A stretch of 64,000 nucleotides of DNA from Mucilaginibacter endophyticus (GCF_003351025.1 NZ_QPCG01000003.1:636355-700354), one strand, 5' to 3'; counted from the stretch's first letter, positions 24,951 through 34,624 are shown. Translations and numbers: made by a program. The notes: generated from the sequence alone by a model not told the origin.

Positions 24951-27900
24951 TTAACCGGCTACTTCGGTAATTTGGTTTATCATGTTTTGATGTATCCTCG
25001 CGCCATAGTGCCCGGCATCAAGTTTCAGAACCTCGGTAAAGGCCTTTTGTGCCTGCTCAAAATCATGTAAACCGAGGTATCCCAGTCCCTGTAAAAAGTG
25101 GCAATGCACGCGGTTCCTTACCTGCAGATCATCTTCAAAAATGAGCAAATTTGGCAGCGAGACGGCAAAGTAATCAATTTTTACGTTATCATCCATGTGC
25201 TTAATACCATAATTAAGCAGTTTCTTGAAGATACGCTCTGCTGATGTACTGTCACCCAGACATTTTTTAGCTAAACCCTGATAAAAGATCTTATCAGGCT
25301 GTTGATCGTTATAAAAAACAGCCGCCGTCGGGTCTTCCAAACCTACCGCTGCTCGCTCAAAATAAGCCTTTGCGTGCTCCGTTTCCTGCAGGCCTTCATA
25401 AGCCCTGCCTAACCAATAAAAGATATCATTTTCCTGCGTGCCGAACAGCTTGCCCTCGCCTAAATTATGCGGGTAAGTTTGTGCCTGCGTTAACTGCTCA
25501 ACGGCCTCATTATATTTACCATCGCGGATGTTTTGTTTAGCCAATTCAACCAGCGCCGCAACATACTGACCGGATGCTTTGCCTTCGCCTCCCTCCCAGG
25601 GGTGGAATGTTCTTTGCATCACTTGTTCAAACGCCGTTTGATGCTCACCTAAGAAATTGTATAGGGTGGCCCGCTCTAAATAAACATCGTCACGTAGCTT
25701 GGCGGTTTCCAGGTTGGCTTCAACAAATTGCAGGCGTGAATCGGCCGCATGGTTCAGTTTTTTATAAAGCTGATCAAGCTCCATCAGGATCCGGGCATCG
25801 GTGGTATCGAGGGCAAAAGCCTTTTCAAAACAAGCCAGGGCTTTAGCCGGGTCATTGCGCTTATTGTAATAAGCTATACCCAAATTCCTGAACACGGTTG
25901 GGAAAGTATCATCCAATTGTGCCGACGTTTCCCAGGCGGCAATGGCATCGTCATACTGCAGTTTATCATAAAACAAGTTGCCTAAGTAATATGACGCTTT
26001 GGCATCGGTAGGAGTTAAAGCAGCAGCCAGTTTTAGCACACTGATATCTTCCAGCCTGTCGGGAAAACATAAATATGAATCAGCGGCAGATGCCTGTTTG
26101 AAATAACCGGATGCCTGTTCGTTATTACCTAACTGGCAAGCAAAGTAGCCAAGGTAATAATATACCATAGGGCCGGTAGCGTCATCATTTACCGCATAAA
26201 TAAGCAAATCGGCAGCTTCCTGGTACAGGCCCGCGTTAGCATAATCAAGCGAATACTCAATGTAATTTTGGTAGTAACCTCGTGACAGTTTGGATAGTTC
26301 GTTAAGGCTGTTCATGGCTTTTTCTTCATTACCCAAAGCCTTGTAAGCATAAACCAGCTCAAACAAAGCACCTAAGTTAAACGCGTCCCTTTTTATAGCT
26401 GTGGTGGCTACCTCAACAGCTTCTTCAAAACGTCCCAACTTGCGGAAAGCCGCCGAACGTAAAACATAAGCCTTGCTGTTATTGGCATTTCTATCCAGTG
26501 ACGATAACGAATGGTCAAGCGCCAGTTCATAGTCACCATTTTCCAGGTCAATCTGGGCTACCGAAAAATACCCACTATCTTTCCAGGCGTTGCTCCAGGT
26601 AGCTTTATAGAAAGATTTGTAAGCCTCATCCTTTTTACCCAGGAATTTCAAGGCCAGTCCTAAATTGTAATAGCACTCGCTATCATAAGGGTTAGGATTA
26701 CGCTGCGTAATGGTTTCAACTGCCTTGCGGAAATAGGGTTCGCTTTTAGCAAACTGCCCACGGCGCAGGTACCATAAACCTAAAGCATTGTTATTCCGGA
26801 TATCCTTTGCGTCGCGGCGTAAAGCTTCTTCATAATATGGTACCGGGCTATAAGTAGCATGACGATACTGCTCCAAATGCTGAGCGGTTAAAAACAACTG
26901 CTCGTTATTTTCTACATCGGCAGGTAACAGGGCTGGTTTGGCCGCTTCCGGGATGTTGTTGAGTTTATTGCTTGCTGCATCATACTTAATCAATTCTTTG
27001 CCTGCTGCCGAGTGTACGGTAAGCAATAATAAGTTCTCATTGATATCTTTAATGACTATCTCGCGGGTATAAACCTGTTCAGGTACAATGCAAACCTGCT
27101 CACTTAGCAATACCTTCCCATCGTGCTGTAGTTTGATATTCAGGTTGTTTTGCTCACCGGTTACGTAAACTTTTAATAATAGCTTACCTTCAGCGTAGTC
27201 AAGCGCCAGCAGGATATCTTTTGTAGCATTTTTAATTACACCAAGTTCGCGGTATGGCATAAAGTATTGGGTAAAATGCTTTTCCTCGTGCGGCATTAAC
27301 CAGGTAAAATCGGGCTGATTATCAGTAAACATACCTGTCATAAGCTCAATGTAGGGGCCGTCTTCATCGGTCAGGTTCCTGTCCCAGGCTACACCGAAAT
27401 CGCTATGCCCCCAGGTCCACTGTTTTTTGCCTGGCGATACGTGGTGATTGGCTACGTGCAGTAAGCCTGCCTGCGAATCATGCTCATATCCACCCACAAA
27501 ATCATAATTAGAGTTGATAGCCATGTACGATGTTGGCACCGGGATATTTTTATACCTCGAGATATCCGTACCAGGCGAATAATCAACCTTGTAATATGTA
27601 CCTGTAGCTATCGGGAAAGTTGATACATCGCGCTTACCGTGGTCAAAAACCGCGTTCACATCCGGTGGAAAGACCGACTGGTAATCGTCATTAACCTTTA
27701 CTGCCGGGTTAGCCCACCATAAAAAAGTTTGCGGCAAGGCAGACCGGTTATAAAGTTTAGCTTTTATTTCGATGTATGCCTTATCAGGATGCAACGTAAA
27801 ACCGGCCATGCCTTTGGTATGAAACATGCGCTCTACCTCGTTAACCCAAACGGTTTTGCTGCCATCGGCGTTTTCTTCAGTTTTATAATCAACCGGCTCA

Positions 27901-28289
27901 AACGTACTTGGGCGATGGTGCTGAGGCCAGTTAAACTCGATGCCGCCTGAAATCCACGGACCGGTTAAGCCTACCAGCGCAGGCTTAATTACCTGGTTGT
28001 AATAAATGAAATGACGGTCCTTGATCTTGTCATAAGCCATTTGGATACGGCCGCCAAGCTCGGGCAGGATCAGCACTTTGAGATATTTATTCTCCAGGTA
28101 CAAACCTGTGTATTCTTTATCTTCTTTTTCGTCGTAAATTTTTTCGATAACAGGGTTTGGATACACCTTGCCACTGCTGCCCTGGTAAACACGCTTTTCA
28201 AAAAACATGGGGTTTTTATCAGGCTTGCCTATACCGTAGGTTGGGATGATTACTTTCTCTTCCCAAACATTTACATACAAATTATTCAT
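24951..28289 (-). CDS. DUF5107-TPR protein, function unknown
   Basis: The 1112-residue protein has no signal peptide. Residues about 40-350 form a DUF5107 domain (VLILPELGGRIQMAYDKI, PWISGGIEFNWPQHHRPS, LWWANPAVKV, KKQWTWG), a beta-sandwich that recalls the galactose-mutarotase superfamily. After a linker, residues about 470-1100 are tetratricopeptide repeats (for example NALGLWYLRRGQFAKSEPYF). It lies between the sugar transporter and GH36 with 14-base gaps on both sides, so it is certainly part of the operon. It may bind or process a sugar in the cytoplasm; I know of no biochemical role and will not assign one. Confidence 0.8.
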   Translation of the reverse strand: MNNLYVNVWEEKVIIPTYGIGKPDKNPMFFEKRVYQGSSGKVYPNPVIEKIYDEKEDKEYTGLYLENKYLKVLILPELGGRIQMAYDKIKDRHFIYYNQVIKPALVGLTGPWISGGIEFNWPQHHRPSTFEPVDYKTEENADGSKTVWVNEVERMFHTKGMAGFTLHPDKAYIEIKAKLYNRSALPQTFLWWANPAVKVNDDYQSVFPPDVNAVFDHGKRDVSTFPIATGTYYKVDYSPGTDISRYKNIPVPTSYMAINSNYDFVGGYEHDSQAGLLHVANHHVSPGKKQWTWGHSDFGVAWDRNLTDEDGPYIELMTGMFTDNQPDFTWLMPHEEKHFTQYFMPYRELGVIKNATKDILLALDYAEGKLLLKVYVTGEQNNLNIKLQHDGKVLLSEQVCIVPEQVYTREIVIKDINENLLLLTVHSAAGKELIKYDAASNKLNNIPEAAKPALLPADVENNEQLFLTAQHLEQYRHATYSPVPYYEEALRRDAKDIRNNNALGLWYLRRGQFAKSEPYFRKAVETITQRNPNPYDSECYYNLGLALKFLGKKDEAYKSFYKATWSNAWKDSGYFSVAQIDLENGDYELALDHSLSSLDRNANNSKAYVLRSAAFRKLGRFEEAVEVATTAIKRDAFNLGALFELVYAYKALGNEEKAMNSLNELSKLSRGYYQNYIEYSLDYANAGLYQEAADLLIYAVNDDATGPMVYYYLGYFACQLGNNEQASGYFKQASAADSYLCFPDRLEDISVLKLAAALTPTDAKASYYLGNLFYDKLQYDDAIAAWETSAQLDDTFPTVFRNLGIAYYNKRNDPAKALACFEKAFALDTTDARILMELDQLYKKLNHAADSRLQFVEANLETAKLRDDVYLERATLYNFLGEHQTAFEQVMQRTFHPWEGGEGKASGQYVAALVELAKQNIRDGKYNEAVEQLTQAQTYPHNLGEGKLFGTQENDIFYWLGRAYEGLQETEHAKAYFERAAVGLEDPTAAVFYNDQQPDKIFYQGLAKKCLGDSTSAERIFKKLLNYGIKHMDDNVKIDYFAVSLPNLLIFEDDLQVRNRVHCHFLQGLGYLGLHDFEQAQKAFTEVLKLDAGHYGARIHQNMINQITEVAG

Positions 28290-28303
28290 GTAGCTTATAA
28301 TTA

Positions 28304-29662
28304 TTAATGTCTTATTAAATTTTCTTCTAACTCTTCAAGGGTCTGACCTTTGGTTTCTTTTACCTTCTTCAATACAAACACGAAGCCTAAAAAGCATATC
28401 CCGGCGTACATATAAAAGGGCCCGTAAGTACCCAATACCTTAGCCAGGATCGGGAAGGTAAACACCAGTATAAAATAGGCGCCCCATAACGATACAATGG
28501 CTACTGTTGATGCAGCGCTGCGAATTTTATTAGGGAAGATTTCGGCAATAAGTACCCAGGTAATAGGTGCAAGCGAAAGCGCATAGGTGCTGATGGCAAG
28601 CAGTACAAATACAGATACCAATTTGGCCGATAAATGGTTTTGTAGCAGGTAAGCCAGGACAATATAAAATATCGAAAGCCCTAAGGAGCCAATGAGCATC
28701 AACGGCTTACGACCGAGTTTATCAACCTGCCACATAGCCAGGAGCGTAAATACCAGGTTAACTATACCGATAGAAACGGTTTCAAACAATTGCTGGTTAA
28801 GGCTTGAGCCCACCGAAGCGAAAATGGTTGAGGTATAATTGAACACCACGTTGATACCACAAAATTGTTGAAATACAGCGAGGGTGATGCCAATCAGCAC
28901 AGCAGGGCGAACAGCTTTTTCAAATACAGCACGGTATGACTCTTTGCTTGTTGCTCCCTTCAGTGATTTTTGGATAGCTTCCTGCGTGGAGGTAACAAAT
29001 TCTTCGGAACCTATTTTGTAAAGTACTTTTTCGGCATCATCATGCCTGCCAACTTTCATGAGCCATCTCGGGCTTTCGGGCAGAAATAATACACCCAGCA
29101 TAAAAACAAGTGCCGGTACGGTGCCTAAGCCAAACATCCAGCGCCAGGCGTTATCACCGGCATTGGCCAAAAAGTAATTGCACAGGTTGGTGATCAGGAT
29201 GCCCAATACTACCGTAAGCTGATTAATGGCTACGTTTCGCCCGCGCACCTTGGCCGGCGAAATCTCGGCAATGTACATGGGGCACAGCATCGATGCCATC
29301 CCTACGCCAATACCAGCGGCAAAACGCATGGTGATAAAGTAAGCGAGCCATGTTGAAAATGAAATAGCCAATGATGATACCGCGAAGATGAACGCGGCAA
29401 GCATCAACCCCGGCTTACGGCCAAATTTTTCGGCAATACTACCGGCAATGATACAGCCCACAATACAACCCAGTGCCAGCGACCCGGTAAGGAAACCCTC
29501 CCAAAGCGGATCAAGCGCGAACTCTTTGCGAAGGAACGGCAACGCGCCCGATATTACGGCAAAATCAAAACCGAACAGGTAGCCGCCCAGCGCCGAAATA
29601 AAGGAAATCCCTATAATGTAGCTGCTGTTAAACTTAACTTCTTTTTTTAAATCAGTGATCAT
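28304..29662 (-). CDS. Sugar porter family MFS transporter
   Basis: The 452-residue protein has twelve predicted membrane helices and the sugar-porter signatures: GFDFAVISGALPFL in helix 1, AEKFGRKPGLML after helix 2, PESPRWLMKVGR before the central loop, DKLGRKPLML after helix 8, and VKETKGQTLEELEE at the C-terminus. This is the XylE/GalP type of proton-coupled hexose or pentose carrier in the inner membrane. In this operon it should import the galactose or glucose released by the exported glycosidases (inference). Confidence 0.9.
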   Translation of the reverse strand: MITDLKKEVKFNSSYIIGISFISALGGYLFGFDFAVISGALPFLRKEFALDPLWEGFLTGSLALGCIVGCIIAGSIAEKFGRKPGLMLAAFIFAVSSLAISFSTWLAYFITMRFAAGIGVGMASMLCPMYIAEISPAKVRGRNVAINQLTVVLGILITNLCNYFLANAGDNAWRWMFGLGTVPALVFMLGVLFLPESPRWLMKVGRHDDAEKVLYKIGSEEFVTSTQEAIQKSLKGATSKESYRAVFEKAVRPAVLIGITLAVFQQFCGINVVFNYTSTIFASVGSSLNQQLFETVSIGIVNLVFTLLAMWQVDKLGRKPLMLIGSLGLSIFYIVLAYLLQNHLSAKLVSVFVLLAISTYALSLAPITWVLIAEIFPNKIRSAASTVAIVSLWGAYFILVFTFPILAKVLGTYGPFYMYAGICFLGFVFVLKKVKETKGQTLEELEENLIRH

Positions 29663-29763
29663 TTGTTATTGGTTAGCTTCTTCTTCTCTTTATAAATTTA
29701 CTTAATTAGCATCGGTTACTTAAAGCGTTCCGTTTTCCTACCTTTCACCTTTATCCTTTTACC

Positions 29764-31725
29764 TTACTTCCCGTGCAAATGCACAACCGCGCCGCCACCT
29801 GGTGCAAGTTTCAGGTTCAGTTTAGTTGAGCGGTTAACGGTGATGGTTTTATGCTCATATTTCTCGGCATTTTTATCCGCGTCGGTTGCATCAGCGTACA
29901 AATCGGCAGTGTAATTAACGCCTGCAGGCAGGAAAGAGAAATCAACATTGATATCCCTGGCATCCCAGTTGGTCATAGCGCCAACATACCAGTCGCTACC
30001 TTTCTTTTTTGCTATCGCGATGTATTCGCCAACTTTTGCATCAAGCGGTTTTGTTTCGTCAAAAACAGTTGGCACGGCTGATAAATATTGTTCGATATCC
30101 GGGTACTTTTCATACTCGGTAGGCGAATCGCAAAATACAGCCAACGGCTGATCAAACACCACAAACATGGCCAGCTCATGGCAGCGGGTGCCCTGGGTTG
30201 AAGGTAATCCCTCGGCTATCGGCTTAAAACTATCTTTTGATTTATTGCGCATAGAGCCCGGTGTGTAATCCAGCGGACCGCCCAGCATCCGGATAAAAGG
30301 GAACGTAGTATGATGTACCGGGTTGGTTGTAAAATCCCACTTTGAACATTCCTGCCCGCGTACGGCCTCGTAATTAACAATATTTGGATAGGTGCGCTGT
30401 AAACCGGTAGGTTTTGAACAGCCATGAAAATCAACCATCAGGTGACGTTTGGCAGCAGCTTCGGCAATTAACTGAAGCCATTTGATGGCTTGCTGATCGT
30501 CACGGTCAAAAAAATCAACCTTAATACCTACCGCGCCAATTTCTTTCAGATAATCAAGATTTGCATCCAGATCTTTCAATAGCGGCGCAGCCACGCACCA
30601 AACAAAAATGCCTACATGCTTTTCATTAGCATGCTGAATTACCGCGCGGATATCTGTTTTTTGCAAACGCTTTTTAACATCATAATTATCGCTCCAGCCG
30701 GCATCAATCATCATGTATTCCAGGTGATTTTTGGCCGCGAAATCGGTATAGAAATTATACAATTGCGTGCTTCGGTTTTCCATACCCGATGGGATTGGCG
30801 CGCCGGGCAAAATGGCGTCATGCCACCACTCCCATGCTGCTTTTCCCGGTTTTATCCAGGCTGCGTTTTCCAATACCGAGGGTTTCGATAACTTGTAGAT
30901 CAGCTGATTATTCAGCAAAGTTTTATCATCATCAGTCGCGATGATAACCCGCCATGGATACTCTTTTTTACCGGGTTCTTTAGCAATGTAGTTTTCGCGG
31001 GAGGTTACTACCGATACAAAATCGCCCCAGCTACCCATTTTGGTAGTCGCGGGATAACCAGCCCACTCCCCAATCATATTGCCGTTTCGCTTTTTAACGT
31101 ACATACCCGGATAATCAAACAGATCAGCCTCTGCAATAACCAGTTTTACGCCGTTGTTATAAGCGTACAAAGCCGGAGTAATGGCGTGTTTATCTTCCTT
31201 TATTTCGCCGATAGATTTGTATTGGTTATAAGCCAGCTCCCAGGCCGTATAATTATCTGTTTCTGCAATAGTTGCACCGGGATTTCCTTTCAGGTTGAAG
31301 CCAGCCTGTTCGCTCATTACTTTAACCGAATCTTTTGAATCGGTAACAAAACGATAGGCCACACCTTCATTATAAGCGCGGATAAGCAATTTATAATTTC
31401 CTGCAAAACTGATGGTCAGTTCATTATAGTTATCGGTAAGCACAGCAGCTTTTCCATACAACGGGCGGATTGTTTTATTTACTGTTGATGGTTTAGCGCT
31501 TAATACTTTGCCATTCGTGCCAAGGATAATTTTATCCAGTTTAACGCCAATAGCCGATGGCGAGATCAGCTGATTGTTTTTGTAGCTCAAGGCATAGCTA
31601 ATGCTGTCATTTACCTTAAGTTCCAGTTTCAGGTTATTATCAGGCGATTTAACCGTATAGCTTTGTGCCGAACCACAAAGGCTAAAAGCAGATAGTAAAA
31701 AAAATATCAGGGTAGTTTTTTTCAT
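29764..31725 (-). CDS. GH97 glycosidase, retaining (alpha-galactosidase) type
   Basis: The 653-residue protein has a signal peptide ending near GSAQ (residue 21), the GH97 N-terminal beta-sandwich, a catalytic barrel with AAWEWWHDA, MMIDAGWSD and GIKVDFFDRDD, and a C-terminal beta domain. Position D404 in VDFF matches the nucleophile of the retaining GH97 branch (Bacteroides BtGH97b, an alpha-galactosidase). Inverting SusB-type alpha-glucosidases lack this Asp. E459 (RGQE) is placed like the acid/base. Its start codon overlaps the galM stop by four bases (ATGA), so translation is probably coupled. Confidence 0.9.
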   Translation of the reverse strand: MKKTTLIFFLLSAFSLCGSAQSYTVKSPDNNLKLELKVNDSISYALSYKNNQLISPSAIGVKLDKIILGTNGKVLSAKPSTVNKTIRPLYGKAAVLTDNYNELTISFAGNYKLLIRAYNEGVAYRFVTDSKDSVKVMSEQAGFNLKGNPGATIAETDNYTAWELAYNQYKSIGEIKEDKHAITPALYAYNNGVKLVIAEADLFDYPGMYVKKRNGNMIGEWAGYPATTKMGSWGDFVSVVTSRENYIAKEPGKKEYPWRVIIATDDDKTLLNNQLIYKLSKPSVLENAAWIKPGKAAWEWWHDAILPGAPIPSGMENRSTQLYNFYTDFAAKNHLEYMMIDAGWSDNYDVKKRLQKTDIRAVIQHANEKHVGIFVWCVAAPLLKDLDANLDYLKEIGAVGIKVDFFDRDDQQAIKWLQLIAEAAAKRHLMVDFHGCSKPTGLQRTYPNIVNYEAVRGQECSKWDFTTNPVHHTTFPFIRMLGGPLDYTPGSMRNKSKDSFKPIAEGLPSTQGTRCHELAMFVVFDQPLAVFCDSPTEYEKYPDIEQYLSAVPTVFDETKPLDAKVGEYIAIAKKKGSDWYVGAMTNWDARDINVDFSFLPAGVNYTADLYADATDADKNAEKYEHKTITVNRSTKLNLKLAPGGGAVVHLHGK

Positions 31726-32762
31726 ATAGTACCAAACTTGTATAAAATGCTTTGATCGTAAACATCGCCCACCTGTAAAATGGCCTGCGGAAAATTAGGA
31801 TGGTTAATGCTATCCGGGTAGTGCTGGCATTCGAGGCAAAGCGCGTCGAATGGTTTTGCAGGATTACCGGTATGGGTTGGCGAGGTACTGTTTAAATAAT
31901 CGCCGGTGTAAAGGAATACGCCGGGATAATCGGTATAAACTTCAAGGCTGCGGCCCGATGCCTCATCAATTAACAGCGCGGCATTGGTTAGGGCCCGCTC
32001 TCCGGCTTCTTTGTTGATGATATAAAACAGGTTAAGTCCTTCAACCCGACTTTCATCTATCTTAAATTTATCACTCAGCTTATTATTATTAAAAGCCTTT
32101 TGTTTGGCAGGTATAATGGCCCCGCTCGGCGTATAATCTTCATACGAATCCACAATATTATCCGATAACATGGTAAGCTTGTGGTTATAGATTTTGCTTT
32201 TAAATGCCGAGAGGTTAAAGTAAGCGTGATTGGTAAAATTAGCTATAGTGTTTTTATCGGCGGTAGCTTTGTAATGGATCAGCAGTTCATTATCAGCGCT
32301 CCAGGTGTAAATAACCCCAAGCTCCAATGCACCGGGATAACCACCATCTCCATCCGGACTACGAAGCGTCATCACCACGCCATTATCAATTGTTTCAGCA
32401 GCAAACACCCTGTAATTAAAACCGCTGTTGCCCGCATGGTTGGAGTTTTTGCCATCATTGGTATCTAAATAACAGATCTTATTATCCAGTTTAAAGCGGG
32501 CATTAGTGATGCGGTTGGCGTAACGGCCTATGGTTGAGCCTATGTAACAGGTATCATTCAAATATCCATCCAGGTCTGGAAAACCCACTACCACGTTCTC
32601 AAATTGTTGTTCCCTGTCAGGCACCACAACCGATACAATGGCTGCACCGTAGTTGGTAAGTTCAACGTAAGCCCCGCTTTCGTTTTCTATCCTGAAAAGG
32701 AAAACATCGGCGCCGTTAACCTGCCCCCATAACCGGGATGAAGTTTTAACAGCCACGTGCAT
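31722..32762 (-). CDS. galM: Aldose 1-epimerase (galactose mutarotase)
   Basis: The 346-residue protein is a standard GalM beta-supersandwich enzyme. The conserved STIGRYANRI arginine, a histidine in SNHAGNSGFN where LHGG is usual, the catalytic H179 (TNHAYFNL) and the late glutamate in CLECQHYPDS are all visible. It interconverts alpha and beta anomers of galactose or glucose. It has no signal peptide. It is the first gene of the operon, opposite a divergent AraC regulator, and it overlaps the GH97 gene by four bases. Confidence 0.93.
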   Translation of the reverse strand: MHVAVKTSSRLWGQVNGADVFLFRIENESGAYVELTNYGAAIVSVVVPDREQQFENVVVGFPDLDGYLNDTCYIGSTIGRYANRITNARFKLDNKICYLDTNDGKNSNHAGNSGFNYRVFAAETIDNGVVMTLRSPDGDGGYPGALELGVIYTWSADNELLIHYKATADKNTIANFTNHAYFNLSAFKSKIYNHKLTMLSDNIVDSYEDYTPSGAIIPAKQKAFNNNKLSDKFKIDESRVEGLNLFYIINKEAGERALTNAALLIDEASGRSLEVYTDYPGVFLYTGDYLNSTSPTHTGNPAKPFDALCLECQHYPDSINHPNFPQAILQVGDVYDQSILYKFGTI

Positions 32763-32870
32763 ATTGATATTTAAATTGATGCTTCATGTATTTACTTGTA
32801 GTTGGGCAGGTAACTACCTGTTTTAGTCCCTAATTGGTTTTGGTAAACCTACTATGAAACGGCGGTTAAA

Positions 32871-32903
32871 AAAATGGATATTTTTCAAAAAGTGATGGAT
32901 AAT
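32871..32903. promoter_or_regulatory. Paired ATGGATA sites, copy 1 (galM/araC)
   Basis: Direct copies of ATGGATA lie at 32874-32880 and 32895-32901, 21 bases apart (two helical turns), in an AAAATGGATA...GATGGATAAT frame. The spacing is typical of AraC-family half-sites. The same layout is found at 42924-42956 upstream of susC. It lies about 110 bases upstream of galM. Confidence 0.65.
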
Positions 32904-32909
32904 CCTATC

Positions 32910-32942
32910 ATCAATACATCGTTTTTGAAAACTTGTATTGAT
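32910..32942. promoter_or_regulatory. Inverted repeat near the AraC start
   Basis: ATCAATACA at 32910-32918 and TGTATTGAT at 32934-32942 are perfectly inverted with a 15-base spacer. It lies between the ATGGATA pair and the AraC start codon at 32986, so it may be an autoregulatory site or a leader hairpin. Confidence 0.45.
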
Positions 32943-32985
32943 CAAAAAAATAAATACCTTTAAACACCAATTATGCTGTAATGTT

Positions 32986-33882
32986 ATGAGTGCCGTAGCC
33001 GAACCCAAAAAGCGGATCAAAGAGGGCTTTATAGGTCAAAAAATGATCGTATTGCCGCCAAACATTAAAAAATCAATCACCAACAATGCTTTGATCAAAG
33101 GCTTTTACCTTACCGCTATAGGCTATTATCCCAAAGCGGCCTATCATGACCGCGAGCGCCGCACGGGCAGCAGCGAATATATCCTGCTTTATTGCATAGA
33201 TGGAGAAGGCTATGTTTATTTGGGTGGCCAGGACCATGTGCTTAAACCCAATACTTTTTTCATCATTCCGCGTAACGTTGCCCATCGTTACAAAAGCTCC
33301 GAAACTAATCCCTGGAGTATCTACTGGATACATTTCAGCGGTTTAAACTCACAACTGATATATGAGCGCTCGCTTGAAAACGGGCAGCCAGCAGTGCAAT
33401 CCGTTCCGTACGATAGCAGCCGGATCAAACTGTACGAGCAAATCTATGCTGTACTCGAACATAGCTATCATGAAAAGGAAATGGAAATCGTGAACATTAA
33501 CCTGCTCAGCTTCATCTCCTCATTGGTGTATTACAAACAAACCAACCCGGTTGATTATGATAATGATTTTGTGAGCAACTCCATCGCTTACATGAAAAAG
33601 CATATCAGCAAAAAGTTTGAGGTAATGCATTTGGCTAAGCAGCAAGGTATTTCGGCATCGCATTATTTGCGGCTATTTAAACAGAAAACCGGATCATCGC
33701 CCATTAACTATTTTAACCTGCTCAAGATCCAGGCCTCATGCCAATATTTATATTTTACCGACAGAAGTATCAAGGAGATCTGCTCAGATCTGGGTTTTGA
33801 TGATCCGTATTATTTTTCGAGGTTGTTTACTAAGCTGATTGGCATGTCACCGTCTAAGTATCGGAAAACGCATAAGCGGTAG
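32986..33882 (+). CDS. AraC family regulator of the galactoside operon
   Basis: The 298-residue protein has an N-terminal AraC-type cupin (SEYILLYCIDGEGYVYLGG, FFIIPRNVAHRYKS, WSIYWIHFSG) like that of sugar-responsive activators. The C-terminal double helix-turn-helix is at about 195-295 (LAKQQGISASHYLRLFKQKTG and CSDLGFDDPYYFSRLFTKLIG). The ATG at 32986 is preferred over an upstream TTG at 32938, which lies in the operator zone. It is divergent from galM and probably activates that operon. Shared upstream sites suggest it also acts on the susC locus near 42.6 kb. Confidence 0.88.
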   Translation: MSAVAEPKKRIKEGFIGQKMIVLPPNIKKSITNNALIKGFYLTAIGYYPKAAYHDRERRTGSSEYILLYCIDGEGYVYLGGQDHVLKPNTFFIIPRNVAHRYKSSETNPWSIYWIHFSGLNSQLIYERSLENGQPAVQSVPYDSSRIKLYEQIYAVLEHSYHEKEMEIVNINLLSFISSLVYYKQTNPVDYDNDFVSNSIAYMKKHISKKFEVMHLAKQQGISASHYLRLFKQKTGSSPINYFNLLKIQASCQYLYFTDRSIKEICSDLGFDDPYYFSRLFTKLIGMSPSKYRKTHKR

Positions 33883-33896
33883 TTGCCGGGAGATTT

Positions 33897-33957
33897 TGGC
33901 TAAAGCCGGTTGACCGATTATCTTTTCCCCGTCGGTTAAAACCGACGGCAATGAATT
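33897..33957. repeat. Partial TTGGTTAAAACCAA-type repeat
   Basis: GGCTAAAGCCGGTT and GTCGGTTAAAACCGACGGCA with a trailing ATGAATTCC match the right half of the repeats at 48367 and 55427, with compensating changes in the stem. Confidence 0.65.
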
Positions 33958-33965
33958 CCTTTTTT

Positions 33966-34066
33966 TGTAGAGACGCATATTTGCGTCTCCCGCAGGATGA
34001 GTCGTCTTGCAAGTTTATAATTCTAACGTAACTTGCAATCGAAAGACGCAATTATGCATCTCTACA
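33966..34066. repeat. Inverted GTAGAGACGCA repeat, copy 1
   Basis: TGTAGAGACGCATATTTGCG at the left pairs with CGCAATTATGCATCTCTACA at the right, about 60 bases apart. A second copy is at 63353-63439. It sits directly before the small gene at 34086. Confidence 0.75.
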
Positions 34067-34085
34067 GCAAAATTCATTTTTAACC

Positions 34086-34616
34086 ATGCCCCAACCCCGC
34101 CTTTTTCATATCAGCGAACAGCCAGGCATCAGCATATTTACTCCCCGCCCTTCCCCATCACATTTTGATAATGTTACCGGCGATGTTGTTTTTGCCATCA
34201 TCGATCAACTACTACATAACTACTTGTTGCCCCGCGATTGCCCGAGGGTAACATTTTACGCAGGTAAAAACGCAACTGACAATGATAAAAACCAGTTTAT
34301 GGGCAACACAACAGCTCATTATGTTATTGCTGTTGAAAATGGTTGGTATCAACAGATAAAGGAAACTATCCTATTTCGCTACGAATTTGCTCCCGACGAT
34401 TTTATGCTGATAGATGAGTGCGCGGGCTATTATGTATCCTATAAACCGGCTTTGCCGATAGCGGTTACGGTTATTGATGATATTATGGCGGCCTTATTAA
34501 GCAGGAATATCGAACTGCGGTTTATGCCGTCGTTAATAGATATTGCGGCGGCTATCCGTAATTCCAGCCTGCAGTTTTCACTAATCAGGATGCGGAACGC
34601 GAAAAAGGATACGTAA
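34086..34616 (+). CDS. Small conserved hypothetical protein (DUF6886-like)
   Basis: The 176-residue protein contains the string RLFHISEQPGISIFTPRPSP near its N-terminus and LLPRDCPRVTFYAGK at about residue 50, then DECAGYYVSYKP. This pattern resembles the DUF6886 group, small cytoplasmic proteins of unknown role that are widely scattered in bacteria. It has no export signal. It is transcribed alone between two repeat elements, next to but not clearly part of the susCD locus. Confidence 0.6.
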   Translation: MPQPRLFHISEQPGISIFTPRPSPSHFDNVTGDVVFAIIDQLLHNYLLPRDCPRVTFYAGKNATDNDKNQFMGNTTAHYVIAVENGWYQQIKETILFRYEFAPDDFMLIDECAGYYVSYKPALPIAVTVIDDIMAALLSRNIELRFMPSLIDIAAAIRNSSLQFSLIRMRNAKKDT

Positions 34617-34624
34617 TAAAAAAT

